A stretch of DNA of 64,000 nt, from contig OY979725.1 in the NCBI GenBank assembly GCA_963855995.1, positions 5,404,118-5,468,117 of the forward strand, read 5' to 3'. A model generated the notes under the pieces. The model did not search any database, was not told the DNA's origin, and saw only the letters and a list, made by a program, of their open reading frames with translations. Origin of the DNA: Muricea muricata. Its lineage: Eukaryota; Cnidaria; Anthozoa; Malacalcyonacea; Plexauridae. How positions within the stretch are numbered: the first letter of the stretch is position 1; every line of letters starts with the position of its first letter. Below, piece after piece: positions 31,001 through 42,465 of this stretch. Position numbers and translations under genes: made by a program.

Positions 31001-34000
31001 GACAGGTATAAGACATGTATAAAGCAGGTAAAAGGCATGTATAAGACAGGTATAAGACAGGTCTAAGACAAGTATAAGACAGGTATAAGAAAGGTATAAG
31101 ACAGGAATAAGACAGGAATAAGATAGGTATAAGACATGTATAACACAGGTATAAGAATTGCACAACACAGGTATAAGACAGGTATAAGACATTAATAAGC
31201 CACGTATAAGACAGGTATAAGACAGGTATAACGCAGGTATAAGGCAGGTATAAGACAGGTAAAAGACAGGTATAAGGCAGGTATAAAGCAGTTATAAAAC
31301 AGGCATAAGACAGGTATAAGACAGGTAAAAGACAGGTATAAAACAGGTATAAGACAGGTATAAGACAGGTATAAGTCAGGTATAACACAGGTATAATACA
31401 GGTACAAGAAAGGTATGAGGCAGGTATAAGGCAGGTATCAGACAGGTATAAGACAGGTATAAGACATGTATAAGACAGGTATAAGACTTGCACAACACAG
31501 GTGTAAGACAGGTATAAGACATTAATAAGCCAAGTATAAGACAGGTAAAAGACAGGTATAACGCAGGTATAAGACAGGTATAAGACAGGTATAGGACAGG
31601 CATAAGACAGGTATAACACAGGTAAAAGACAGGTATAAAACAGGTATAAGACAGGTATAAGACAGGTATAAGTCAGGTATAAGACACGTATAAGACAGGT
31701 ATAAGACATGTAAAAAGCAGGTAAAAGGCAGGTATAAGACAGGTATAAGACAGGTCTAAGACAAGTATAAGACAGGTATAAGAAAGGTATAAGACAGGAA
31801 TAAGACAGGAATAAGATAGGTATAAGACATGTATAACACAGGTATAAGAATTGCACAACACAGGTATAAGACAGATATAAGACATTAATAAGCCACGTAT
31901 AAGACAGGTATAAGACAGGTATAACGCAGGTATAAGGCAGGTATAAGACAGGTTTAAGACAGGTATAAGGCAGGTATAAAACAGGTATAGGACAGGCATA
32001 AGACAGGTATAAGACAGGTAAAAGACAGGTATAAAACAGGTATCAGACAGGTATAAGACAGGTATAAGTCAGGTATAACACAGGTATAATACAGGTACAA
32101 GAAGGAAATGAGGCAGGTATAAGGCAGGTATCAGACAGGTATAAGGCAGGTATAAGACAGGTATAAGAAAGGTATAAGACAGGTATTAAACAGGTATAAG
32201 ACAGGTATAAGGCAGGTATAAGACAGGTATAAGACAGGTATAAGGCAGGTGTAAAAAAGGTATAAAACAAGTATAAGACAGGTATAATACAGGTATAAGA
32301 CAGCTATAAGACAGGTATAAGACAGGCATAAGACATGTATAAGCCAGGTATAAGACAGGTATAAGACAGGTATAAATCAGGTATAAGAAAGGTATAAGGC
32401 AGGTATAAAGCACGTATAAGGCAGGTATAAGGCAAATATAAGGCAGGTAGAAGGCAGGTATAAGTCAGGTATAAGGAATCTAAAAGGCAGGTATAGGACA
32501 GGCATAAGACAGGTATAAAACATGTAAAAGACAGGTATAAAACAGGTATAAGACAGGTATATGACAGGTATAAGTCAGGTATAACACAGGTATAAGACAG
32601 GTACAAGAAAGGTATGAGGCAGGTATAAGGCACGTATCAGACAGGTATAAGACAGGTATAAGACATGTATAAGACAGGTATAAGACTTGCACAACACAGG
32701 TGTAAGACAGGTATAAGACATTAATAAGCCAAGTATAAGACAGGTAAAAGACAGGTATAACGCAGGTATAAGACAGGTATAAGACAGGTATAGGACAGGC
32801 ATAAGACAGGTATAAGACAGGTAAAAGACAGGTATAAAACAGGTATAAGACAGGTATAAGGCAGGTATAAAGCAGGTATAAGACTGGTATAAGACAGGTA
32901 TAAGACAGTTATAAGACAGGTATAAGACACCTGTGAAAGAGGTATATGGCAGGTATAAGACAGGTATAAGACAGGTTTAAGACAGGCATAAGACATGTAT
33001 AAGACAGGTATAAGACAGGTTTAAGACAGGCATAAGACATGTATAAGACAGGTATAAGACAGGTATAAGACAAGTATAAATCAGGTATAAGAAAGGTATA
33101 AGGCAGGTATAAGTCAGGTATAAGGCAGGTATAAGGCAAGTATAAGGAATGTATAAGGCTGGTATAAGTCAGGTATAAGGAATCTAAAAGGCAGGTATAA
33201 AAGAGGTATAAGGAAGGTAAAAGGCAGCTATAACGCAGGTATAAGGCAGGTATAAGGCAGGTATAAGACAGGTATAAGACAGGTATAAGACAGGTATAAG
33301 ACAGGTATAAAACAGGTAAAAGAATGGTATAAGACAGGTATAAGACAGAAAAAGAATGGTATAAGACAGGTTTAAAACAGGTATAAGACAGGTATAAGAC
33401 AGGTATAAGACAAGTAAAAGAACGCTATAAGACAGGTATAAGAAAGTTATAAGGCTGGTATAAGGCAGGTGTAAGCAAGGTATAAGACAGGTATAAGACA
33501 GGTATAAGGCAGGTGTAAGACAGGTATAAGACAAGTATAAGACAGGTATAAGACAGGTATAAGACTGGTATAACACAGGTATAAGATTGGTATAAGAGAG
33601 GTATAAAACAGGTATAAGACAGGTGTAATAGAGGTATACGGCAGGTATAAGACAGGTATAAAACAGGTATAAGACAGGTGTAAGACAGGTATAAGACAGG
33701 TATAAGAAAGGTATAAACAGGTATAAGACAGGAATAAGAATGGTATAAGACAGGTATAAGACAGGTATAAGACAGGTACAAGACAGGTATAAGATAGGTA
33801 TAAGTTAGGTATAAGACAGGTATAAAGCAGGTATAAGGAAGGTATAAGGCAGGTACAAGACAGGTAAAAGACAGGTACAAGCAGGTATAAAACAGGTATA
33901 AGACAGGAATAAAACATGTATAAGACAGGTATAAAAAAGGTACAAGACAGGTACAAAGCAGGTATAAGACAGGTATAAGACAGGTATAAGACAGGTATAA

Positions 34001-37000
34001 GACAGGTATAAGACAGGTAAAATACAGGAATAAGACAGGTATAAGACAGGTATAAGACACGTAAAAAAACGCTATAACACAGGTGTAAGAAAGTTATAAG
34101 GCTGGTATAAGGCAGGTATAAACAAGGTATAAGACTGGTATAAGACAGGTATAAGGCAGGTGTAAGACAGGTAAAAGACAAGTATAAGACAGGTATAAGA
34201 CAGGTATAAGACAGGTATAAGACAGGTATAAGACAGGTATAAGATTGGTATAAGACACGTATAAAACAGATATAAGACAGGTAAAAGACAGGTGTAAAAG
34301 AGGTATATGGCAGGTATAAGACAGGTATAAAACAGGTATAAGACAGGTATAAGAAAGGTATAACACAGGTATAATACAGGTATACGACAGGTATAAAACA
34401 GGTTAAAGACAGGTATTAGACAGGTGTAAGACATGTATAAGGCAGGTATAAGGCAGGTATAAGACAGGTATATTACATGTATATCACATAAAAACACAGG
34501 TAAAAGACAGGTATTTGGCAGGTATTAGGCAGGTATAAGGCAGGTATAAAAAAAGTAAAAGGCGGGTATAAGGCAGGTATAAGGCAGGTACAAGACAGGT
34601 AAAAGACAGGTACAAGACAGGTAAAAGACAGGTACAAGACAGCTATAAGACAGGTATAAGACAGGTATAAGGCAGGTGTAAGAAAGGTATAAGACAAGTA
34701 TAAGAAGGTATAAGACAGGTATAAGACAGGTATAAGACAGGTATAAGATTGGTATGAGACAGGTATAAAACAGGTATAAGACAGGTATAAGACAGGTGTA
34801 AAAGGGGTATATGGCAGGTATAAGAGAGGTATAAAACAGGTATAAGACAGGTATAAGACAGGTAAAAGAACGCTATAAAACAGATGTAAGAAAGTTTTAA
34901 GGCTGGTATAAGGCATGTATAAGCAAGGTATAAGACAGGTATAAGACAGGTATAAGGCAGGTGTAAGACAGGTATAAGACAAGTATAAGACAAGTATAAG
35001 ACAGGTATAAGACAGGTATAAGACAGGTATAATATTGGTATAAGACACGTATAAAACAGATATAAGACAGGTAAAAGACAGGTATAAAACAGGTATAAGA
35101 CAGGTATAAGACAGGTATAAGTCAGGTATAACACAGGTATAAGACAGGTACAAGAAAGGTATGAGGCAGGTATAAGGCACGTATCAGACAGGTATAAGAC
35201 AGGTATAAGACATGTATAAGACAGGTATAAGACTTGCACAACACAGGTGTAAGACAGGTATAAGACATTAATAAGCCAAGTATAAGACAGGTAAAAGACA
35301 GGTATAACGCAGGTATAAGACAGGTATAAGACAGGTATAGGGCAGGCATAAGACAAGTATAAGACAGGTAAAAGACAGGTATAAGACAGTTATAAGACAG
35401 GTATAAGACACCTGTAAAAGAGGTATATGGCAGGTATAAGACAGGTATAAGACAGGTTTAAGACAGGCATAAGACATGTATAAGACAGGTATAAGACAGG
35501 TATAAGACAGGTATAAATCAGGTATAAGAAAGGTATAAGGCAGGTATAAGTCAGGTATAAGGCAGGTATAAGGCAAGTATAAGGAATGTATAAGGCTGGT
35601 ATAAGTCAGGTATAAGGAATCTAAAAGGCAGGTATAAAAGAGGTATAAGGAAGGTAAAAGGCAGCTATAACGCAGGTATAAGACAGGTATAAGGCAGGTA
35701 TAAGGCAGGTATAAGACAGGTATAAGACAGGTATAAGACAGGTATAAAACAGGTAAAAGAATGGTATAAGACAGGTATAAGACAGAAAAAGAATGGTATA
35801 AGACAGGTTTAAAACAGGTATAAGACAGGTATAAGACAGGTATAAGACAGGTATAAGACAAGTAAAAGAACGCTATAAGACAGGTATAAGAAAGTTATAA
35901 GGCTGGTATAAGGCAGGTGTAAGCAAGGTATAAGACAGGTATAAGACAGGTATAAGGCAGGTGTTAGACAGGTATAAGACAAGTATAAGACAGGTATAAG
36001 ACAGGTATAAGACAGGTATAAGACAGGTATAAGATTGGTATAAGAGAGGTATAAAACAGGTATAAGACAGGTGTAATAGAGGTATACGGCAGGTATAAGA
36101 CAGGTATAAAACAGGTATAGGACAGGTGTAAGACAGGTATAAGACAGGTATAAGAAAGGTATAAACAGGTATAAGACAGGAATAAGAATGGTATAAGACA
36201 GGTATAAGACAGGTATAAGACAGGTACAAGACAGGTATAAGACAGGTATAAGTTAGGTATAAGACAGGTATAAAGCAGGTATAAGGAAGGTATAAGGCAA
36301 GTACAAGACAGGTAAAAGACAGGTACAAGGCAGGTACAAAACAGGTATAAGACAGGAATAAAACATGTATAAGACAGGTATAAAAAAGGTACAAGACAGG
36401 TACAAAGCAGGTATAAGACAGGTATAACACAGGTATAAGACAGGTATAAGACAGGTAAAATACAGGTATAAGACAGGTATAAGACAGGTATAAGACAGGT
36501 AAAAAAACGCTATAACACAGGTGTAAGAAAGTTATAAGGCTGGTATAAGGCAGGTATAAACAAGGTATAAGACTGGTATAAGACAGGTATAAGGCAGGTG
36601 TAAGACAGGTAAAAGACAAGTATAAGACAGGTATAAGACAGGTATAAGACAGGTATAAGACAGGTATAAGATTGGTATAAGACACGTATAAAACAGATAT
36701 AAGACAGGTAAAAGACAGGTGTAAAAGAGGTATATGGTAGGTATAAGACAGGTATAAAACAGGTATAAGACAGGTATAAGAAAGGTATAACACAGGTATA
36801 ATACAGGTATACGACAGGTATAAAACAGGTTAAAGACAGGTATTAGACAGGTATAAGGCAGGTATAAGACAGGTATATTACATGTAATCACATAAAAACA
36901 CAGGTAAAAGACAGGTATTTGGCAGGTATTAGGCAGGTATAAGGCAGGTATAAGGAAAGTATAAGGCGGGTATAAGGCAGGTATAAGGCAGGTACAAGAC

Positions 37001-38476
37001 AGGTAAAAGACAGGTACAAGACAGGTAAAAGACAGGTACAAGACAGGTATAAGACAGGTATAAGACAGGTATAAGGCAGGTGTAAGAAAGGTATAAGACA
37101 AGTATAAGAAAGGTATAAGACAGGTATAAGACAGGTATAAGGCAGGTATAAGATTGGTATGAGACAGGTATAAAACAGGTATAAGACAGGTATAAGACAG
37201 GTGTAAAAGGGGTATATGGCAGGTATAAGACAGGTATAAAACAGGTATAAGACAGGTATAAGACAGGTAAAAGAACGCTATAGAACAGATGTAAGAAAGT
37301 TTTAAGCCTGGTATAAGGCATGTATAAGCAAGGTATAAGACAGGTATAAGACAGGTATAAGGCAGGTGTAAGACAGGTATAAGACAAGTATAAGACAGGT
37401 ATAAGACAGGTATAAGACAGGTATAAGACAGGTATAAGATTGGTATAAGACACGTATAAAACAGATATAAGACAGGTAAAAGACAGGTGTAAAAGAGGTA
37501 TATGGCAGGTATAAGACAGGTATAAAACAGGTATAAGACAGGTATAAGAAAGGTATAACACAGGTATAATACAGGTATACGACAGGTATAAAACAGGTTA
37601 AAGACAGGTATTAGACAGGTGTAAGACATGTATAAGGCAGGTATAAGGCAGGTATAAAACAGGTATATTACATGTATATCACATAAAAACACAGGTAAAA
37701 GACAGGTATTTGGCAGGTATTAGGCAGGTATAAGGCAGGTATAAGGAAAGTATAAGGCGGGTATAAGGCAGGTATAAGGCAGGTACAAGACAGGTAAAAG
37801 ACAGGTACAAGACAGGTATAAGACAGGTATAAGACAGGTATAAGGCAAGTGTAAGTAAGGTATAAGACAAGTATAAGAAAGATATAAGACAGGTATAAGA
37901 CAGGTATAAGACAGGTATAAGATTGGTATGAGACAGGTATAAAACAGGTATAAGACAGGTATAAGACAGGTGTAAAAGGGGTATATGGCAGGTATAAGAC
38001 AGGTATAAAACAGGTATAAGACAGGTATAAGACAGGTAAAAGAACGCTATAAAACAGATGTAAGAAAGTTTTAAGGCTGGTATAAGGCATGTATAAGCAA
38101 GGTATAAGACAGGTATAAGACAGGTATAAGACAGGTCTAAGACAGGTATAAGACAAGTATAAGACAGGTATAAGAATTGCATAAGACAGGTATAAGACAG
38201 GTATAAGACAGGTATAAAACATGTATAAGACAGGTATAAGACTTGCACAACACAGGTATAAGACAGGTATAAGACATTAATAAGCCAGGTATAAGACAGG
38301 TATAAGAAAGATATAACGCAGGTATAAGGCAGGTATAAGACAGGTATAAGACAGGTATAAGCAAGGTATAAGACAGGTATAGGACAGGTATAGGACTGGT
38401 ATAAGACAGGTATAGGACAGGTATAAGACAAGTAGAAGACAGGTATAGGACTGGTATAAGACAGGTATAAGACAAG

Positions 38477-38919
38477 TTTGTATTTTAAAGATGGCCATTC
38501 CGTCCCTGCTGAGAGAACGTGCAATCGAAGGCCATATTTCAGGGTGTGCACCCGCACGCAAATGACTGGGGAGTCGAGCCCCAACCCTGACTAAATATTT
38601 GCACTGGCTATTTAGTTTCCTTTCGGCGACGCGGCACCGGCAACATATTTAGCGCTAACATTTAAGACAAAGGGACATATTGACGAACAATCCTAACACA
38701 TATATCAAAGAAATGGAGATATTGACAATCCTAACATATAGATAAACGAACGGACATATTGACAATCCTAAACATAAAGGGACAAGAGGGACATATTGAC
38801 GAACATATACGGGAACCCTTACCAATTAACAATTAATTAGAATAATCTAACTAATAATAAAAAGAATGGACGATGTGACACGCTAAGGTCGCATCGGGAA
38901 TTAATTAAAAGGACGACAC
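38477..38919 (-). other. LINE 3' UTR
   Basis: This is non-coding sequence between the ORF2 stop (TAA, 38922-38920) and the satellite junction. It contains a short tandem repeat at 38674-38809 and a GC-richer terminal part at 38500-38640. No polyadenylation-type A run ends the element on its sense strand. LINEs of several clades are recognised by their reverse transcriptase through the 3' UTR, so the terminal part may carry that signal; this is an inference from family knowledge. Confidence 0.8.
38674..38809 (-). repeat. Imperfect tandem repeat in the LINE 3' UTR (about 4 copies of 36-42 bp)
   Basis: The + strand motif GACATATTGAC, or GATATTGAC in one copy, usually followed by AATCCTAACA, starts near 38674, 38716, 38753 and 38789. 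Spacing is 42, 37 and 36 bases. The copies differ by small indels and substitutions. Confidence 0.8.
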
Positions 38920-39765
38920 TTAGAAGGAGAATACAAGTTCCTCACCCTCCAAGTGCCCCAAAGAACTACGGGCAAGCCACTCTCGCTCAAACGCGCGAAT
39001 TAGAGCAGGGCTCTTGCACCGTTTAAATAATAAGTGTAAAATGAATTTTAATTTAGCTATGACTTTATTTAGACATTCGCTAATTATCGGCGTCCTCTGA
39101 CGAAATCGGAAGTCACAACGAGCAACCCAGATGGTGTGTTTAACAACCAAAAGCATGTAGATAATGATGGTTGGAATTGCTCGACGTCGTGACTCCGAAA
39201 ACCCAAACAATAACTCCTCGACGGTGAACCGACCTGCGGTGGGATTGATGGTGTTTAAGTTAAAGTATACCCATGCAACCAGGATGCGAGCCAGCTCGCA
39301 TTCGAAGAACAGATGCTCGAGAGTCTCGTCGTCAGCACGACAAAAACAGAGACTCTCAATGTGGCGCATGCCGAAGCTATGCGCGAGACGAGCACCTGTG
39401 TATAGCACTCCGTGTGCTATCTGCCAGTTGAGATCGATAACTTTACGGTCAAGATCGCAAATATGCAACTGTCTCCAGGTTTGAGACCAGTGCAACTGAC
39501 CGTAAATTGGCAGATATTTCTGGATGCAGTGAGGCTCTTTGCTGTTTCGAGCCTGCAAAAGGGCATACACATTCCGTGAGGAGATTTGATCTAACAAGAG
39601 AGGAACATCAGAAGACGCATTTACACTGAGTACATCGCCATTTGCTACGCCGCCACCCAGGGTCCGCCATACCTTATGGATGGTTTGGTAGAAAGCAGGA
39701 AGTTGTTTCATCTGCTGGCGATAGTACTCAGATAATAACGCATTGCGTGGCTGCATGTCAAAGGC
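38920..39765 (-). pseudogene. LINE ORF2, C-terminal part after an in-frame TAG (zinc-knuckle domain)
   Basis: This continues ORF2 in the same frame after the TAG at 39768-39766: 281 residues (ORF2 codons 901-1181) ending at TAA. A methionine codon lies at 39756, three codons in, but nothing suggests independent initiation. The segment matches the zinc-binding reverse-transcriptase C-terminal region (zf-RVT type) found in plant and animal LINEs. It has WQIAHGVLYTGARL, then CFCRADDETLEHLFFEC with Cys, Cys, His and Cys, then a tryptophan-containing helix. The first cysteine pair is C-x-C rather than the usual C-x2-C. The region is thought to help bind template RNA or target DNA. One C-to-T change in a CAG codon would create the TAG, but the original residue is unknown. 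Confidence 0.88.
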
Positions 39766-42465
39766 CTACATGTAAAAGTGCGTGAAAAAGGCTTTCCATT
39801 TGCCCTCAGAAGGGGCAAAGAAGCGCTTCAGCCACTGCAATGCGAACGAGTCAGCCTTATCTTTGAAATTGATAACACCAAAACCACCTTGGGCCTTGGG
39901 AAGGCTGACCGTTTTACGTGCCACAAGATCTCGTTTGCCCGACCAAAAGAACTTCCAGACCGCCGTATTAATGCGTTTTCCGGCCCAAAATGGCACCGGG
40001 AAAACGTGGCATAAATGCCAAACCTGGGACAATGCCAGGCTATTGATGACGACTGTCTTTCCTTGGAAAGACAGTTGACGGCCTGCCCAAGCAGAAAGTC
40101 GCGATTCCAAGTTACTAGCTGCCGGTTCCCATGTTGGCGTGGTGTAATTGCCAACGCTGAAGGTCGCTCCGAGCAGGGGTAGTTGTTTCACCCACTGCAA
40201 CCCATAAGGGGTATCTTGGCGATCCTTCCACGAACCGGCCCACATTCCTTTCGACTTTCCGCGATTTAGCCGAGCACCTGAGGCACGTTCGAATTTATTA
40301 TAGACGTTGAACGTCTCCTCTATGGACTGATCGTTGGTCACGGCTACGGTCGTATCGTCAGCGTAGCCGGAGCATTTGCATGGGACCATCGAGTGCGGGA
40401 TGGTAACGCCGGTGATTCTTGGTGACTTACGAATACACTCGGCGAGCACCTCGATGGAGAGCACATACAAGAGAGGAGACAAAGGACATCCCTGTCGAAC
40501 ACCCCGCGAGGGGCGAAAGAAGGAAGATGTCCAGCCGTTGATGACGACGGCAGATTCAACGTCCGTGTAGAATAATTTGACCCAGTTCATAAAATCTGGG
40601 CCAAAGTTAAACGTTTCGAGTACTCGATGCAGGAAACCCCAATCAACTCGATCAAATGCCTTCTCTTGATCTACAGAGAGAAGGGCCAGGGGGAGGTTTT
40701 CCCGTTCGACGTACTCGAGGAGATCTCTGATCGTAAAAAGATTCTCGCTAATGGACCTGCCACGTACGCCACACGTTTGGTCAGGTCCAATAATGCTTCC
40801 CATGACACCGAGAAGTCGTCCAGATATAGCCCTAGTGGCGATCTTATAATCCACATTCAAGAGACTAATCGGACGCCAATTCTTGGTGTCCAGTTTATCG
40901 TTCTTCTTGTAAAGAACGATAATCAAACCCCGGCGCTGTGAGGTGGAGAGTTGGCCGGCCTCAAACGCAGCGTTGAGAACTCGGACCAGATCGGCGCCAA
41001 GGGTTTGCCACAATGTTTGATAGAATTCCATTGGGAAGCCATCCGAACCTGGGGTTTTACCCTTAGGCATACCCTTGAGAGCTTCAAAACACTCGTCAAG
41101 GGTAAGATTGCCTTCGCAGCCAGCTCTCTCGGCCGTACTAAGACGACGATGGAGTTGAGAGAGCATTTCGTCTTGCGCAACAGGATCGCAATCCTGTGCC
41201 GTAAACAGGCTCGAATAATACGAGCGCCACACACCCAGGATCTCGAATGGGTCGTGACGGACGAGTCCAGTTTCCGGATCGCGTATAGAGTGCATCGTCT
41301 GTTGGGCTTTATGGTGTGTTTCTAAATTCAAGAAGAAGGAAGACGAAGTCTCTCCTTCTTCGGCCCATTGGCAACGAGCGCGCACCTGTGCCCCTCGTGC
41401 CTCGTGCAGAGCGATGCCTCGCAATTCCTGCTGGACTTCGGATAATTTGCCAAATGCAGTTCGATCCCCCCGGTCGAACGATCGTTTTAACTGATGCATT
41501 TGGCGTGTGAGAGAGGTTTTCTTGCTGCGTTGGTCGGCAGCTTTCGAACAAGAATACGAACGTGTAACCTCTCTCAAATAAAATTTACCTTGGTCCCACC
41601 AGTCCATAATCGAGGCAAAATCCTCGTGATGTTCGAGGGACTGCCAATGGGACCAGAACGAGCTCACCAGGCTGACGTACTCGGGATCTTTCAGGAGGGA
41701 TGTATTGAATTTCCACACTCCTGGGCCCGAGTCTATCTTTGGCAAAAGATGGAATTTCACCAAAAGATATTGATGGTCCGTGAGGAATGACGGATGGTAT
41801 TCGCATTCCTCAATCGAGTCAGCCATAACTGTTGGAGCCCACACCATGTCGATTCGCGACGCACGATCACCCGATCCGTGCGTCCACGAATACGCTATGC
41901 GTCCTGGATGTAATTGACGCCATAGCGCGTAAGTTTGCGTGTATGACATGAGCGACTCCAATGCAGCGACACTCTCACGTTTGTGCGCAAAGCGATTAAG
42001 TTCGTGAGAGGGATCTCTCATTCGATCCACTTCTGGATGGAGAACGGAGTTAAAGTCGCCCCCGATAAAGACGGGGCGCGATAGATCAATTAAGTCTGTT
42101 AGCGATGTAAAATAGCGATTACGCTCCGGGTTCGTGTTCGGAGCGTATAGCGAGACAAAACTTAATTGATCCTCCCCAAAGTCTATAAAGACTTGTATAA
42201 AGCGGCCATGTTCATCTTTGATAATCCTAGAGATCTTATAGGTATCTTTTACTAGTATGGCGACGCCTGCACTCTTTGATGTAAATGAAGAGGAGGCGAC
42301 GCGATAGCCGCTGTTGGCGAACCACTTCCTGGCCGATTCGTGCGAAGGGGTGTGCGTCTCTTGTAGATACACGACATCAGCCTTCATACACTTTAACCAG
42401 TCGACCAGGGCGGTTCGCTTAGTATGGTCATTAAGACCGTTGATGTTGACTGAAATCAAATTCAT
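39766..42465 (-). CDS. LINE ORF2: APE-type endonuclease plus reverse transcriptase (899 aa to an in-frame TAG)
   Basis: The start chosen is the ATG at 42465, directly before the endonuclease fold (residues 1-9 MNLISVNIN); the open frame runs 79 codons further upstream but overlaps ORF1. Endonuclease, about residues 1-240: LQETH (34-38), SLYAPN (105-110), GGDFN (135-139), RIDMVW (204-209) and TDH (229-231), all catalytic positions present. Reverse transcriptase, about 455-800: PGSDG (472-476), WRPISLLN (530-537), SVDQEKAFDRVDW with the first catalytic Asp at 599, RGVRQGCPLSPLL (654-666), and YADD (701-704). Then comes FFWSGKRDLVAR (839-850) and GGFGV (860-864), typical of the L1/Tx1 group. The protein would nick target DNA and reverse-transcribe the LINE RNA from the nick. 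The frame is fully open to TAG at codon 900 and continues in frame beyond it. The catalytic core looks intact; the missing tail probably inactivates it. Confidence 0.95.
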   Translation of the reverse strand: MNLISVNINGLNDHTKRTALVDWLKCMKADVVYLQETHTPSHESARKWFANSGYRVASSSFTSKSAGVAILVKDTYKISRIIKDEHGRFIQVFIDFGEDQLSFVSLYAPNTNPERNRYFTSLTDLIDLSRPVFIGGDFNSVLHPEVDRMRDPSHELNRFAHKRESVAALESLMSYTQTYALWRQLHPGRIAYSWTHGSGDRASRIDMVWAPTVMADSIEECEYHPSFLTDHQYLLVKFHLLPKIDSGPGVWKFNTSLLKDPEYVSLVSSFWSHWQSLEHHEDFASIMDWWDQGKFYLREVTRSYSCSKAADQRSKKTSLTRQMHQLKRSFDRGDRTAFGKLSEVQQELRGIALHEARGAQVRARCQWAEEGETSSSFFLNLETHHKAQQTMHSIRDPETGLVRHDPFEILGVWRSYYSSLFTAQDCDPVAQDEMLSQLHRRLSTAERAGCEGNLTLDECFEALKGMPKGKTPGSDGFPMEFYQTLWQTLGADLVRVLNAAFEAGQLSTSQRRGLIIVLYKKNDKLDTKNWRPISLLNVDYKIATRAISGRLLGVMGSIIGPDQTCGVRGRSISENLFTIRDLLEYVERENLPLALLSVDQEKAFDRVDWGFLHRVLETFNFGPDFMNWVKLFYTDVESAVVINGWTSSFFRPSRGVRQGCPLSPLLYVLSIEVLAECIRKSPRITGVTIPHSMVPCKCSGYADDTTVAVTNDQSIEETFNVYNKFERASGARLNRGKSKGMWAGSWKDRQDTPYGLQWVKQLPLLGATFSVGNYTTPTWEPAASNLESRLSAWAGRQLSFQGKTVVINSLALSQVWHLCHVFPVPFWAGKRINTAVWKFFWSGKRDLVARKTVSLPKAQGGFGVINFKDKADSFALQWLKRFFAPSEGKWKAFFTHFYM

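Larger units (their letters stand above)
12560..31870 (+). repeat. Near-identical 9,620-bp tandem duplication of satellite
   Basis: Copy 1 is about 12,560-22,180 and copy 2 about 22,181-31,800, with the match running on to about 31,870. The offset is 9,620 bases and stays constant through the block, with no indel that I could find. Only scattered single-base differences were seen, for example 13193-13198 (GAAATG against GACAGG), 15168, 15641 and 18380. The left edge lies near 12,552, where AAAACAGG in copy 1 faces AAGACAGG in copy 2. The right edge lies near 22,255 and 31,875, where AACAAGCCACA faces AATAAGCCACG. Identity is clearly far above that of the shorter repeats, which suggests a very recent duplication or an assembly duplication. 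Confidence 0.9.
1..38476 (+). repeat. 11-bp satellite array, left block (GGTATAAGACA)n
   Basis: Nearly every 11 bases repeat the consensus GGTATAAGACA, with common variants such as GGTACAAGACA, GGTAAAAGACA, GGTATAAGGCA, GGTGTAAGACA and AGTATAAGACA. Strongly diverged monomers such as TGCACAACACA and TTAATAAGCCA still hold the 11-base register. That makes about 3,500 monomers, all in the same orientation. The + strand unit is 8/11 purine, with three G to one C. Read on the minus strand the unit has no stop codon in any frame and gives an 11-residue peptide period, so long ORFs there are artefacts. On the + strand each frame meets TAA every 33 bases. No gene is visible anywhere in this block. 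The array starts before the window and ends at the LINE 3' junction. Confidence 0.97.

Noticed and set aside
1..38476. Many minus-strand ORFs of up to more than 500 residues, made of an 11-residue Leu/Tyr/Cys repeat (for example 21151-22782 and 19484-21097)
   Set aside because: The reverse of the 11-bp unit has no stop codon in any frame, so long ORFs arise automatically and overlap in all three frames. Starts fall on chance variants and there is no conserved domain, promoter or end.
38568..38582. tRNA B-box-like GGCTCGACTCC on the minus strand in the LINE 3' UTR, with a weak A-box-like TAGCCAGTGC upstream
   Set aside because: One mismatch to the B box, poor A box, and no cloverleaf that I could draw. 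It may be chance.
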